From Streptomyces altiplanensis (GTDB lineage: Bacteria; Actinomycetota; Actinomycetes; Streptomycetales; Streptomycetaceae), in assembly GCA_003719395.1 (NCBI GenBank), contig RHMC01000059.1, forward strand, positions 1 to 38,420: a stretch of 38,420 bases of DNA, given 5' to 3'. The notes beneath the pieces are model-generated. The model made no database searches and was not told the DNA's origin. It saw only the letters and a program-made list of their open reading frames with translations. The position numbers and the translations under genes were made by a program. Below, piece after piece: positions 9,761 to 18,985 of the stretch. The first letter of the stretch is position 1, and each line of letters opens with the position of its first letter.

Positions 9761-10697
9761 GTGGCCGCACCACCGTCGAGCGCCGGCCGGCCGACCGGCC
9801 GCAGTCGCCCGCTCCGCCTGTCCCGCCCCCCTCGCGCCGCCCGCGCGCCCCCGGCGAAGGAGCCGGCTCGGCGCATGGCTGGGCAACGGCGCCGTCCAGG
9901 CCGTGCTGATCGTGGTCGCGCTCATCTGGATCACACCGCTGGCGGGCCTGTTCCTCTCCTCCCTGCGCTCTGAGCGGGACAACGCGTCCGGCGGCTGGTG
10001 GACGGCGCTGACCGACCCCTCACAGCTGTCCCTGGACAACTACACCGCGCTCTTCCGGGACTCCGGCATCGGCGAGGCCTTCTGGAACACGGTCCTGATC
10101 TCCGTCCCCACGACCCTGCTGGTCGTCGGTATCGCGGCACTCGCCGGATACGCCTTCGCCTGGCTGGACTTCCCCGGCCGTGACGCGATCTTCCTGATCG
10201 TCGTCGGCCTGCTGGTCGTACCTGTCCAGATCGGACTGCTGCCCGTCGCCAAACTCTTCGGCGCGGTAGGGCTGTTCGGCACGGTCGCGGGCGTCGTCCT
10301 CTTCCACGTCGCGTACGGGCTGCCGTTCGCCGTCTTCCTGCTGCGGAACTACTTCGCCGAGATCCCGAGGGAGATGCTGGAGGCCGCACGGATGGACGGC
10401 GGCTCGGAGTGGCGGATCTTCTCCCGCCTCGTCCTCCCGCTCGGCCGTCCGGCCATCGCGAGCCTTGCGATCTTCCAGTTCCTGTGGGTGTGGAACGACA
10501 TGCTGGTCGCGCTGCTCTTCGCGGACAGCGAGTCCCAGCCGCTGACGGTGGAGCTCCAGTCCCAGATGCGGCAGTTCGGCAGCAACATCGGGGTGCTGGC
10601 GCCGGGGGCGTTCCTGTCGCTGGTGGTTCCGCTGGTCGTCTTCTTCGTCTTCCAACGGCACTTCGTACAGGGCGTGATGGCGGGGTCGGTGAAGTAA
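9757..10697 (+). CDS. aglG: Alpha-glucoside ABC permease, second subunit (frameshifted)
   Basis: MalG/AglG-class permease, about 313 residues. After a short proline- and arginine-rich cytoplasmic tail the frame changes near 9850 and the protein continues as AWLGNGAVQAVLIVVALIW, then six predicted membrane segments. The EAA coupling loop is EMLEAARMDGGSEWRIFSRL, and FLWVWNDMLVALLF and the C-terminal FVFQRHFVQGVMAGSVK are typical of the family. One missing base explains the shift. The ATG at 9757 overlaps the stop of the first permease. No ATPase gene follows; such actinobacterial sugar importers commonly share the MsiK ATPase encoded elsewhere, which is inference here. Confidence 0.88.
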
Positions 10698-10804
10698 CGG
10701 GGTGCGCGGGCGGGCGGTGCTGCGCAGCCGCCCCCGGCGCTCCGCCCGGCACCCCCGCACCTCGGTCTCCTTCTAGCGGCCGCCTGTGACGCGCACCGTG
10801 CGAT

Positions 10805-10816
10805 CTCTTCGAAGAG
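10805..10816. repeat. 12-bp palindrome CTCTTCGAAGAG between convergent units
   Basis: A perfect palindrome in the 143-bp gap between the end of the second permease and the convergent TetR gene. A second GC-rich hairpin (GGGCGG at 10712-10717 with CCGCCC at 10728-10733) lies just after the permease stop and may act as a terminator without a T-run. Function unproven. Confidence 0.35.
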
Positions 10817-10840
10817 GTGCGGGAACCGGTGAAGTCCCGC

Positions 10841-11484
10841 TCAGGTGCCGCTTGCTGACGGGGGCTCGGCGAAGGCGCCGGCGGCTGCGGCGAGGGCGGC
10901 GGTCCTGGCCGCATGGCCGGGCAGTCGCGGGTCGGGGGGCGTGCGGAGGAGTACCAGCGAGTGGTACAGCGGCGCGGTGGCGGCGATGAGCAGTCGCCGA
11001 GCGTCGGTGTACGGCGGGAGCTCGCCGCGCCGGACAGCTCGGCTGACGCAGATCTCGCAGCGGGCGTACCGGTCCTCCCAGAGCCGCTGTTGGGCGTGGG
11101 CGGCCTTCTCGGAGCGGAACGAGGCGGCGATCAGGGCTGCGACGACCGGCGGCTGTGCACTCAGGGCTTCATGAATCTCCTGATTCAGTGCTGCCAGGTC
11201 GCTTTCCAGTGAACCGGTGTCCGGTGGCTGCCAGTCGTCGTCGCTCGCCGCGTCGAGGACGTCGGCGAGCAGGCCGCCGACATCCCCCCACCGCCGGTAC
11301 ACCGTGGTGCGGTGCACGCCCGCGCGGCGGCGACGGTGTCCATACCGAGTCCGTCGTAGCCGTGTTCGCCGAGTTCCGCGAGGACCGCGTCGAGGACCTG
11401 CGCACGGATACGGGCGGTGCGGCCCCCGGGGCGCCGCGCCGGAGCCGGCCGGGTGCCCTCCGGTCCTGGGGCTTCGAAAGTCAT
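10841..11484 (-). CDS. TetR/AcrR family regulator (frameshifted)
   Basis: Transcriptional repressor, about 214 residues. The N-terminal helix-turn-helix reads IRAQVLDAVLAELGEHGYDGL followed by MDTVAARAGVHRTTVYRRW once one base is restored near 11325; the rest, from GDVGGLLADVLDAA on, is a helical ligand-binding domain ending PPSASGT. The ATG at 11484 gives the normal N-terminal extension (MTFEAPGPEG). It is transcribed divergently from the ABC-F gene, so the probable role is control of the resistance genes to the right, with the antibiotic or a signal as ligand. The alanine-rich C-terminal domain offers no hint of the ligand. That it binds the 154-bp gap is inference from orientation. Confidence 0.82.
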
Positions 11485-11638
11485 CGCTGGTCATCCGTTG
11501 CTTTGGGGACGGTGTTGTGGCAGCATCTTAATGCATCAGTTGTCGCACTAGTGGAGTGATCGATGCTCTTCCGAAGCGTTCGCCCGGCCCCGCGGCCCAT
11601 GTCTGCCGCCCTGTCCTCGAATGCTTTGGAGTCCCCGC
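11485..11638. promoter_or_regulatory. Divergent control region of the resistance block
   Basis: This gap holds the expected promoters for the TetR gene and the ABC-F gene. AT-richer DNA at about 11528-11545 (TCTTAATGCATCAGTTGTC) contains ATGCAT and is the best operator/promoter candidate. A short reading frame with its own ribosome-binding site starts at 11563 and overlaps the ABC-F start (see separate entry). Confidence 0.35.
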
Positions 11639-11700
11639 ATGCCTACACAGATCACCGCGCTCGCCGTCAGCAAGTCCTACAACGGCAGGCTCGTCCTTGA
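11563..11700 (+). CDS. Possible leader ORF overlapping the ABC-F start
   Basis: A 45-codon frame begins with ATG at 11563, eight bases after GGAG (in GTGGAGTGATCG), and ends with TGA at 11698-11700, some 60 bases inside the ABC-F gene in another frame. The peptide is arginine-rich and matches no family I know. Leader frames are common ahead of macrolide, lincosamide and streptogramin resistance genes, where antibiotic-stalled ribosomes alter downstream translation. The position fits, but the sequence alone does not prove translation; it may be chance. Confidence 0.25.
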   Translation: MLFRSVRPAPRPMSAALSSNALESPHAYTDHRARRQQVLQRQARP

Positions 11701-13256
11701 CTCGGTGACCTGCTCGCTCGCCGCCGGTGAGCGCACCGGGATCATCGGCGAGAACGGATCCGGCAAGACCACCCTGCTGCGGCTGTTCGCAGGGCGTGAA
11801 CGGCCCGACCAGGGCGAGGTCGTCGTCCAGGCCGTCGGCGGCGTCGGCTACCTCGCCCAGGACGAGCGGCTGGCCCCGCAGGCGACCGTTCAGCAGATCA
11901 TCGACCGGGCCCTGAGCGATCTACGCGCCGTCGAGCAGCGAATGCGCCGCCTGGAGGCCGCGATGGCCGACGGCGACGAGTCCGGCATGGCCGAGTACGG
12001 CGACCTGATGACCGTCTTCGAGCTGCGCGGCGGCTATGACGCCGATGCCCGGGTGGAACGTGCCCTGTACGGCCTCGGCCTGGGGCTGGTGAGCCGTGAC
12101 CGTACCGTGGGCACGCTGTCCGGCGGAGAACAGGTCCGGTTGCGGCTGGCGGCCGTGCTTGCGGCAGCGCCGGAGGTGCTGCTGCTGGACGAGCCGACCA
12201 ACCACCTCGACGGCACGGCCCTGACTTGGCTGGAAGACCATCTGCGCACCCGGCGGGGCACGACGGTGACGGTCTCCCACGACCGCGTCTTCCTCGAGCG
12301 CGTCGCCACCAGCCTGCTGGAAGTGGACGCCGACCGGCGCCGCGTCGTCCGCTACGGCAACGGATACGCCGGCTACCTCGCCGAGAAGACGGCTGCCCGG
12401 CAGCGCTGGGCTCAGGCGTACGACCAGTGGCGACGACGTCGACCGGCTGCGCGAGGCCGCTGCGACCACCGCCCGTCAGGTGGCCCCCGGCCGTGCGATG
12501 AAGGACGGCAACAAGATGGCTTACGACCGGGCGGGCGGACGAGTGCAGCAGTCGCTGGCCGGCCGGGTGCGCAACGCCGAAGAACGGCTGCGCCGCCTGC
12601 TCGCCGACCCGGTCCCGCCCCCGCCGGAGCCGCTGCGCTTCACCCCGGTACTGCGTGCCCGCCGCCTGCGGGGCGCCGTACTCGACGTCGCGGGCATCGC
12701 CGTCACCGGCCGGCTCGACCGCACGGACCTCACCGTCACGGCGGGCGAACACCTGCTGATCACGGGGCCGAACGGAGCGGGCAAGAGCACCCTGCTCGGC
12801 GTCCTGGCCGCACACGTCGCCCCCGACAGCGGGAGTGTCACCCGTCGCGGCAGGATCGGCTACCTCCCCCAGGAGCCGCGCCCGGGAAAACCGGACGAGA
12901 CCGTACTGGCCGCCTTCGCCCGCGGACGGGCGGGAGAGAGCGCTGATCACGCCGAACAGCTGCTGTCCCTCGGCCTGTTCGACCGCGATCAATTCACGGT
13001 GCCGGTCGGCCGGCTGTCCACCGGACAGCGGCAGCGCCTCGCCTTGGCGCGACTGCTCAGCGAGCCGTCAGACGTCCTGCTGCTCGACGAACCCACCAAC
13101 CATCTGTCCCCCGCTCTCGTCGAGGAGCTGGAGACCGCCCTGATGGGGTACGACGGCGCCCTCGTCGTCGTCAGTCATGATCGCCGACTGCGCCGGCGCT
13201 GGCGGGGCGCCCACCTGGCCATGCGCGCGACGTCGACGTCCGACACCAGGTGCTGA
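11639..13256 (+). CDS. ABC-F ATPase, antibiotic-resistance ribosome protection type (frameshifted)
   Basis: Soluble protein with two ABC ATPase domains and no membrane segment, about 538 residues. First domain: Walker A GENGSGKTT (residues 37-45), signature LSGGEQVRL, Walker B VLLLDEPTNHLD. Second domain: Walker A GPNGAGKST, signature LSTGQRQR, Walker B VLLLDEPTNHL. Between them is the charged interdomain linker (QAYDQWDDDVDRLREA after removing one extra C near 12430), containing the KMAYDRAGGRVQ stretch usual in this group. ABC-F proteins bind the ribosomal E site; resistance members dislodge macrolides, lincosamides, streptogramins or pleuromutilins. The neighbours, a Vat acetyltransferase and an erythromycin esterase, favour this role over housekeeping EttA-like function. 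The ATG at 11639 has GGAG seven bases upstream. Confidence 0.85.
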
Positions 13257-13334
13257 GGTCTTCCGGCCCAGCCCCGCAGACTCCCTGAACCCTCTTCACT
13301 CCCATCGCACCCGTCACAGAGGAAGCAATACGTC

Positions 13335-14015
13335 ATGCCACCTGTTCCCGCCGACCCGACAGTGGTGCACCCGATGCCCGAGCAGCCGCGCGTGGTACTG
13401 CTGAAGCCACTGGTCACCTCGCCGCTGATCGAGGTCGGAGAGTTCTCCTACTACGACGACCCGGACGATCCCACGGCTTTCGAGACCCGGAACGTGCTGT
13501 ATCACTACGGTCCGGAGAAGCTGGTCATCGGTAAGTTCTGCGCGCTGGGCGAAGGCGTGCGGTTCGTCATGAACGGCGCCAATCACCGCATGGACGGCCC
13601 CTCGACGTTCCCCTTCCCGATCATGGGCGGTTCCTGGGTCGAGCACTTCGACCTGATCACCGGCCTGCCCGGCCGGGGCGACACCGTGGTCGGCAACGAC
13701 GTCTGGTTCGGATACCGGGCCATGGTGATGCCCGGCGTCCGCATCGGCCACGGAGCGGTCATCGCTTCCGGCTCCGTCGTGGCCGACGACGTTCCCGACT
13801 ACGGCATCGTCGGCGGCAACCCCGCCAGGCTCATCCGCCGCCGCTACAGCGATGCGGACGTCAACCGCCTCCTGACCCTGGCCTGGTGGGACTGGCCGCT
13901 CCAGCACATCACCGAACACGTCCGCACGATCATGTCCGGCAGCATCGACGACCTGGAGGACGCGGCGGCCGCGCAGGCGGCAGAAGCACGTCAAGACCCG
14001 CCACCGGCCCGTTGA
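13335..14015 (+). CDS. vat: Vat-family streptogramin A O-acetyltransferase
   Basis: Xenobiotic acetyltransferase of the left-handed beta-helix (hexapeptide repeat) superfamily, 226 residues, intact. It would transfer acetyl from acetyl-CoA to the hydroxyl of group A streptogramins such as virginiamycin M, inactivating them. The signature FVMNGANHRMDGPSTFPF contains the presumed catalytic His84, matching His82 of VatD. Hexapeptide turns follow in VVGNDVWFGYRAMVMPGVRI and GHGAVIASGSVVADDV, then GIVGGNPARLIRRR, typical of the CoA site. A GAGGAAG ribosome site lies about ten bases before the ATG at 13335. It sits 78 bp after the ABC-F gene, probably in the same transcript. The family also contains CatB-type chloramphenicol acetyltransferases; the NGANHRMDG block argues for Vat. 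Confidence 0.87.
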   Translation: MPPVPADPTVVHPMPEQPRVVLLKPLVTSPLIEVGEFSYYDDPDDPTAFETRNVLYHYGPEKLVIGKFCALGEGVRFVMNGANHRMDGPSTFPFPIMGGSWVEHFDLITGLPGRGDTVVGNDVWFGYRAMVMPGVRIGHGAVIASGSVVADDVPDYGIVGGNPARLIRRRYSDADVNRLLTLAWWDWPLQHITEHVRTIMSGSIDDLEDAAAAQAAEARQDPPPAR

Positions 14016-14035
14016 ACGGTCCTGGCAGAGTCCGA

Positions 14036-14053
14036 CCGGCCTGCGAAGGCCGG
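14036..14053 (+). terminator. Hairpin after the vat gene
   Basis: A 7-bp perfect stem (CCGGCCT at 14036-14042 with AGGCCGG at 14047-14053) and a GCGA tetraloop lie 20 bp after the vat stop. There is no T-run, so it is a weak or processing signal at best and the esterase gene may still be co-transcribed. Confidence 0.35.
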
Positions 14054-14182
14054 GGCTCCTCCCGGGGAAACGCTACGTGCGGTGAGGCCGAGCGGATTCA
14101 CCGCCATGTCGCCGAATGCCGGTGGACGCCCCTGCACGCGGCGACCCCCTCACATTCCAGCACCGAGAATCGAGCTGTCAGC

Positions 14183-15481
14183 ATGCCTGCTCCGTCCCAC
14201 CACGACCCGTTCGCCGACTGGCTTCGCGCCCATGCCGTCCCGCTCACCCACCTCGACCCCGCGGCGCCGCTCGACGACCTGGCAGCCGCTGCGCGACATC
14301 GCGGCGAAGCCCGCGTGGTCGCGATCGGCGAGAGCTCCCACTTCATCAACGAGTTCGCAGCCATGCGTCGGCGCATCCTGAGGTTCCTGGTCGAGCGCTG
14401 CGGCTTCACCGTCCTGGCCTTCGAATACGGCTTCAGCGAAGGGTTCCTTCTCGATGCGTGGGCCCAGGGCGAGGGGACGGACGACGACTTGTCGGCCCAC
14501 CTTGCCGCGACGATCCCCGTGGGGGTCGACGAGCCGCTGCGCTGGATGCGCCGGCACAACCGCACCGCCTCACCACCGGTGCGTTTCGCCGGCATCGACA
14601 TCCCGGCGGCCGGTGGGTCCTTGCTCCCCGCCCTGGCCCCGGTCGCCGACTACCTGCGCCACATCGATTCCGAAACACTGCCGGCGGTCCAGACGGCGAT
14701 GCGGATCGCCGAATCGTTCGCCGGCGGCTCGGGGGCCGACACCGCGCCCGCATGGGCACGCCTGCCCACTGCCGAACAGGACGCCCTCAGCGCCGCCTTG
14801 ACGCGGCTGCTCATCCGCTTCCGTTCCGTTGAGCCGCTGTACGTCTCCCGCGGCGGCCGGTCGAGCTATGACATCGCCCTGCGACGCCTCGAAGGCGCCT
14901 GCCACGCCGACTACACCTTCCGCGCCCTGGCCGACCTCTTCGCCGGCAAAGGGCTGACCGCCGACACCTCGGCCCGGGACATCTACATGGCCGAGTCGGT
15001 CCTGTGGCACCTGGAGCGTTTCGAACCCGGCACCCGCGTCGTTCTGGCGGCTCACAACGCCCACATCCAGAAAACACCGGTCTCCTTCAACGGCCACCTC
15101 ACGGGGTTCCCGATGGGACAGCACCTGCACCGCGCGCTCGGCGACGACTACGTCGCCCTCGGCCTGACGAGCACCACCGGACACACCGCGGACATGCCCC
15201 GCGACGAGAACGCACGCTTCGGTTTCACCATCGACACCACCGCGCTGGAGCCGCCCGAGCCGGGAAGCATCGAAGCGGCCTTCGCCGACGCCGGCCTCGG
15301 GCTCAGCATGGCCGATCTCCACCGGGCACCCCGCGAGGCCCCCGGCAGCGCCGGCCCTGCCCCGGGCCCCGACCGCATCCGGATACAAGGCGCCTATCTG
15401 CACACCCCCGTCCTCGACGCGTTCGACGCCATCCTCAGCACCCCGCTCTCCACTGTGGCCGACGGCCTCGAAAACACATGA
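14183..15481 (+). CDS. ere: Erythromycin esterase-like protein
   Basis: Intact protein of 432 residues of the erythromycin esterase (EreA/EreB) superfamily. Known members hydrolyse the lactone ring of 14-membered macrolides. The N-terminal motif AIGESSHFINEF (Glu50, His53) matches the conserved GE-x-x-H site in which the histidine acts as the general base. It is followed by RRRILRFLVERCGFTVLAFE and later by VVLAAHNAHI, another conserved block with a histidine pair. The ATG at 14183 is the only start close to the first conserved strand; the ribosome-binding site is weak. It closes the resistance block. The superfamily also contains succinoglycan-biosynthesis and uncharacterised esterases, so macrolide activity rests mostly on the genetic context. 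Confidence 0.82.
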   Translation: MPAPSHHDPFADWLRAHAVPLTHLDPAAPLDDLAAAARHRGEARVVAIGESSHFINEFAAMRRRILRFLVERCGFTVLAFEYGFSEGFLLDAWAQGEGTDDDLSAHLAATIPVGVDEPLRWMRRHNRTASPPVRFAGIDIPAAGGSLLPALAPVADYLRHIDSETLPAVQTAMRIAESFAGGSGADTAPAWARLPTAEQDALSAALTRLLIRFRSVEPLYVSRGGRSSYDIALRRLEGACHADYTFRALADLFAGKGLTADTSARDIYMAESVLWHLERFEPGTRVVLAAHNAHIQKTPVSFNGHLTGFPMGQHLHRALGDDYVALGLTSTTGHTADMPRDENARFGFTIDTTALEPPEPGSIEAAFADAGLGLSMADLHRAPREAPGSAGPAPGPDRIRIQGAYLHTPVLDAFDAILSTPLSTVADGLENT

Positions 15482-15995
15482 GGTGGGCCGGTGACCAGAG
15501 CGGTGAGGCCGAGAAGGGACGAGCCCCTCGAACACGGCGCGGTCGTAGAGCCGCTGGACGCGCCTGTTGATTCCTTGTCAGATACGGGACCGTTCGCCAG
15601 GCGGGCTGTCAGGGCAGCGGCGAGCTGATCGCCGTCGGGTTCGGGTGCTGAGGGGCTGCACTCTTCGATGAGCTGCCAGAAGACGTCTTCGTTCATGTCG
15701 CAGAGCATGACCGAAGGGTGTGACAAGCCGGGACGGCAAGGTTCTCCCCGGCCGCTCGGCATGGCCGATGAGGACTGCGGCCTTGCCGGCGAAGGCGGGT
15801 AAGTGTTCGGCTTCGGGTTCGTGGACGCGGTGGAACACCCACCGGAATGAGGGGCAGCCCCGCGGTTGCCCCCCTGCCCCGGACACGCCCCGGAATCGGC
15901 CACCCGGGTTGCGTTGCGGTCCACACAGGCACATTCGGGTTCCACCCGCCTGCGTGCGCGAGCGGCGGAATGATCGAGCGCTTTACGGTGGGTTG
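15482..15995 (-). pseudogene. Degraded region with a possible DUF4240-like N-terminal fragment
   Basis: No intact gene is seen in this 514-bp stretch. On the minus strand an ATG at 15696 opens MNEDVFWQLIEECSPS followed by GDQLAAALTARLANGPVSD, which resembles the start of DUF4240-type proteins (M-x-x-x-x-FW-x-LI). After about 45 residues the similarity ends and the frame runs on without sense. Upstream of it, another minus frame (about 15870-15710) reads FRWVFHRVHEPEAEHLPAFA, which looks coding but is not recognised. Both seem to be remnants. The call is tentative. Confidence 0.3.
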
Positions 15996-16595
15996 ATGCG
16001 ATCTGTTCCGAGGTGGGCCCTGCTTTCGTCGGGGTGTGCCCCTGTCCTGTTGGCCGGAGGCTGGACGGTCGCGGCACTGCTGGAGGGGCCCGTCTACGAT
16101 CCCGCCACTCAGACGATCAGCGTCCTGGGGGCCTACGGGGCTGCGGGGTTCTGGGTGATGACCGGAGCCTTCCTCGGCCTGGGCGTCTGCCACCTGCTTA
16201 CCGCCGGGGGGCTGCGCGCGGCCGCGCTTGCCGGGCGTGTGGCGCTGGGCGGCGGTGGAGCGGTGGCGTTGGTGGTGGCGCTGCTCCCAGTGTCGAGCAG
16301 TGGGGGGTCCCTGGTCCACGGGTCGGTCGTCGCGGTCGGCTTCACTCTCCTGGCGATGTGGCCGGTTCTGGCTGCCGATCGCAGCGGAACCGCACCATGG
16401 GGACTACGGCCCGTGCCCTCCATCGTGGTGACTGTTCTGATGGGCACCGGTGCAGGCTGGTTTCTGGTCGAAATGTACCGTCACGGTGCCATTGGTGTCG
16501 CTGAACGCCTTGTGACATGCATTCAGTCCCTGTGGCCCTTGGTGGTCGTCGCTTCCTGCCTCTGTCATTCCGACAACGATGGACATCCGACGTGA
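15996..16595 (+). CDS. DUF998-like integral membrane protein
   Basis: Membrane protein of 199 residues with about six predicted transmembrane segments. It starts MRSVPRWALLSSGCAPVLLA, has the conserved early loop YDPATQTISVLGAYGAAGFW, and continues with helices at LAGRVALGGGGAVALVVALL, GSVVAVGFTLLAMWPVLAA and VVTVLMGTGAGWFLVEMY. The pattern, two helices flanking a D-x-x-T-x-T-I-S-x-L loop, is that of the DUF998 family, whose function is unknown. ATG at 15996 was chosen because GGTGGG precedes it and the first helix begins at once. The frame is open further upstream, without a membrane signal. No functional link with its neighbours is evident. Confidence 0.72.
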   Translation: MRSVPRWALLSSGCAPVLLAGGWTVAALLEGPVYDPATQTISVLGAYGAAGFWVMTGAFLGLGVCHLLTAGGLRAAALAGRVALGGGGAVALVVALLPVSSSGGSLVHGSVVAVGFTLLAMWPVLAADRSGTAPWGLRPVPSIVVTVLMGTGAGWFLVEMYRHGAIGVAERLVTCIQSLWPLVVVASCLCHSDNDGHPT

Positions 16596-16924
16596 CCGGG
16601 GCCGACAGCTGGATGCGGCCGGGAGCAGGCGAGGCGTCGGCCCGAGCCGGGCTGCGTCAAGGGTGTGGCACCCCTCTCCAGTACGGCGGCGGAGGAGCAC
16701 GGTCAGCCGGGGCGTTGCCGACAGGACGCGAGGCCCGGGAAGAATGTGGCCCGAGGTGATGCGAGGACGACCGCGTCCGCGCCGTCACCGACTGCCGGCG
16801 GCACTTCGGCCCGAACTGCGCCAACGGCGGAAAGGGATACGACGAACCGGCATCGGACAGGGAGGCGGTCCACGCGCATCTGCTGACGCAACCGCCGGAA
16901 GCGGCCGTCGGCGCCGAGTTCGGC
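16596..16924 (+). other. Gap with an unrecognised coding-like stretch
   Basis: Between the membrane protein and the serine hydrolase, the frame of the hydrolase is open from 16760. It reads DDRVRAVTDCRRHFGPNCAN and then GKGYDEPASDREAVHAHLL, which has coding-like composition and two or three cysteines but no start codon and no family I know. It could be a remnant of another gene fused upstream of the hydrolase. Confidence 0.25.
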
Positions 16925-18330
16925 ATGCGCGGGGGAGCCCTCAGCGGGAGGAGCGAATCCAGCGCCCCGTCCCAGGACTTCAACTGCCGTCAGAACGAAG
17001 CACCATCAACAGGCTCGGCCGGGGCTCCTCCCGCAAGCGCCGGCAAGCGCCTCCCCCATGAACTGGCCAGCGGTGTACTGCACCGCGGAACGGGCGTGGA
17101 AGCGACGACCGACTCGGTCTTCCAGATGGGCTCGATAGCCAAGCTCTACACCGCCACCCTGATCATGCGGCTCGCCGAATCAGGTGAACTCGATCTGGAT
17201 GCACCGGTCGTGGACGTACTGCCGGAGTTCTCGGTCGCTGACCCCGAGGTGGCCGGGACGATCACCACGCGCCGGCTGCTCAGCCATACGAGCGGCCTCA
17301 CCTGCGACTTCACCTACGACAGTGGGCGAGGCGGCGACTGCCTCGCCAAGGACGTCGAGGCCGCGAAGGACGTGGCGCTCGACTGCCCACCCGGCACCGC
17401 GATCTCATACAGCAGCGTCGGCTACAACGTGCTCGGCCGCATCGTCGAGGTGGTGACCGGCCAGGTCTGGGACGAGGCACTGAAAGACCTGCTCCTGGCC
17501 CCGCTCGGCGTCACGCACACCATGACGCTGCCCGAGGAAGCGCTGCGGTTCCGCGCGGCGATGGGGCACCTGGGCGAGGCGGGCCAGGACCCGGACCCGG
17601 CACCGTCCTGGGACCTGATGCCGCGCTCGGCGGGCCCGTACGGCAGGGTCATAGCCAGCGCGGGAGACGTCGTCCGGCTGGTACGGATGCACCTCAACGG
17701 TGGTGTGGCGCAGGACGGTACGCGCGTGCTCTCCGGGGAGACGGTAGCGCTGATGCAGCGCCGGGTGGTGGACTCCCCCGACAAGTGGACGGTCGGCGCG
17801 GACGGTTGGGGCCTGGGCTGGACGCTGTACGACTGAACGGCGTCCGGGGCTACGGCCACGACGGCGCCTCCATCGGGCAGTACGGCTACCTGCGCGTCGT
17901 GCCGTCGGCGGGCGTCGCGGTCGCACTGCTCACCAACGGCGGCGGTGCGCGTGAATTGTACGCGGCGCTCTACCGCGAACTCCTGGCCGAGCTGGCCGGG
18001 GTGACGATGCCGGAACCCTTCGCCCCGCCGGCCCGGCCGCCCACGGTGGACTACACGCCGCTCGTCGGCACGTACCAGCGCGAGGGCGTGGTCATCACCG
18101 TGACCGAGCGGGACGGTGCGGGACACGTGGTGTACGAGTTCGTCGACGGTATGAAGGACTTCTCCGAGCCCTTGGAGATCGATCTGGTGCCGGTGACGGA
18201 GACGGTCTTCGCCGGTACGGGGGTGGGCGCGGCATTCAGCGAGGACTACATGCCCGTGGTCTTCTCCACACTGCGGGACGGCACGGGCTGCGTCTGCATC
18301 GGCATGCGCTGTAGCCCCAAGACCGCGTAA
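16925..18330 (+). pseudogene. Serine hydrolase, class C beta-lactamase/D-aminopeptidase fold (N-terminus abnormal, frameshift)
   Basis: Serine hydrolase of the beta-lactamase superfamily (penicillin-binding-protein-like). The catalytic motif S-I-A-K is at residues 70-73 counted from 16925, within DSVFQMGSIAKLYTATLIM. The second motif is Y-S-S (162-164) in GTAISYSSVGYNVLGRI. RLLSHTSGL and GYGHDGASIGQYGYLRVVP are typical conserved blocks, and a C-terminal extension YTPLVGTYQREGVVITV forms a lipocalin-like tail seen in many such proteins. At 17834-17836 the frame stops at GAC TGA; one added G gives Asp-Trp-Asn-Gly and the protein continues to 18330, a probable indel error. The first 45 residues do not match the family; the expected opening strand and helix are missing, so the gene may truly be 5'-truncated. 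Substrate unknown. Confidence 0.7.
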
Positions 18331-18924
18331 CACGGCTGCGCCGCACCCGCGTCCTGCTCCGCTGCGCGTTACGGCGTGGTTGCAACGGCTGCCCGTGAAG
18401 TCGCGGGGCGGGTTGTGCGTCTGCGCAGCCGTCGCCTCCCGTGGGGAGGGGCCGGGAGGGGCGGCGCGGCTCCGCCCGTGCGGCAGCACACAGGGCGGGG
18501 TCGGAGGACGGGAGCCTTCGCCCGGGAGGCGAGAGGATCACCGCTGTCACAGCATTGCACTGGATTCAGCCAGACGACAGGGTCATGACTGAAACTCGTA
18601 CCTCAGACCGCGCTGCCGCTGCCGTGCGCCGTCTCGCGGGCCCGGCGACCTCAGCCGGAGAAGTGCTTCGTGTCGCCGGCGACTGGCACCGGAGCTGCCC
18701 TGCCTGTCCAGGGCGGGCTGGAAAAGAGGGCTGGAGGGGAACTTCACCCGAGGGGGTGGTCCGGGTGGTACTCACGATCAATCCGGCAGTCGAGGGAAGA
18801 GCGGCCGGGAACTCGTTCCGCTGCCCGCCCCGGACGTCCGCCTGCGACAAGCGCCTCAGCGCAGCCGGGTCGCTGATCGGCCAAGTGATCGAAGTCCTGG
18901 TGCGAAGTGATCTGAATCACATGC
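18331..18924. other. Gap with no convincing gene
   Basis: This region is GC-rich with several local inverted repeats but no recognised family. An open frame starting with ATG at 18585 (MTETRTSDRAAAAVRRLAG) runs to 18989 and overlaps the promoter and start of the oxidoreductase; it has no recognisable domain and is probably spurious or a remnant. Confidence 0.4.
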
Positions 18925-18951
18925 TGTCACGGCTGTCCGTCACGCGGTGTC
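18925..18951 (+). promoter_or_regulatory. ECF41-type promoter candidate
   Basis: TGTCAC at 18925-18930 followed, 17 bp later, by TGTC at 18948-18951 resembles the promoters of ECF41 sigma factors (TGTCACA, then CGTC after about 16 bp). It lies 35 bp before the GTG start of the oxidoreductase that precedes an ECF41 sigma gene. This fits the usual arrangement in which the factor drives the gene beside it and itself. The -10 deviates by one base, so the call is moderate. Confidence 0.5.
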
Positions 18952-18985
18952 TTGAGGCCGAACCCCTTGAGACAGAGGAGAGATC

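Noticed and set aside
15394..16077. Long minus-strand frame across 15.4-16.1 kb as a gene
   Set aside because: Only about 45 residues from 15696 resemble a known family; the rest is antisense to the esterase and the membrane protein.
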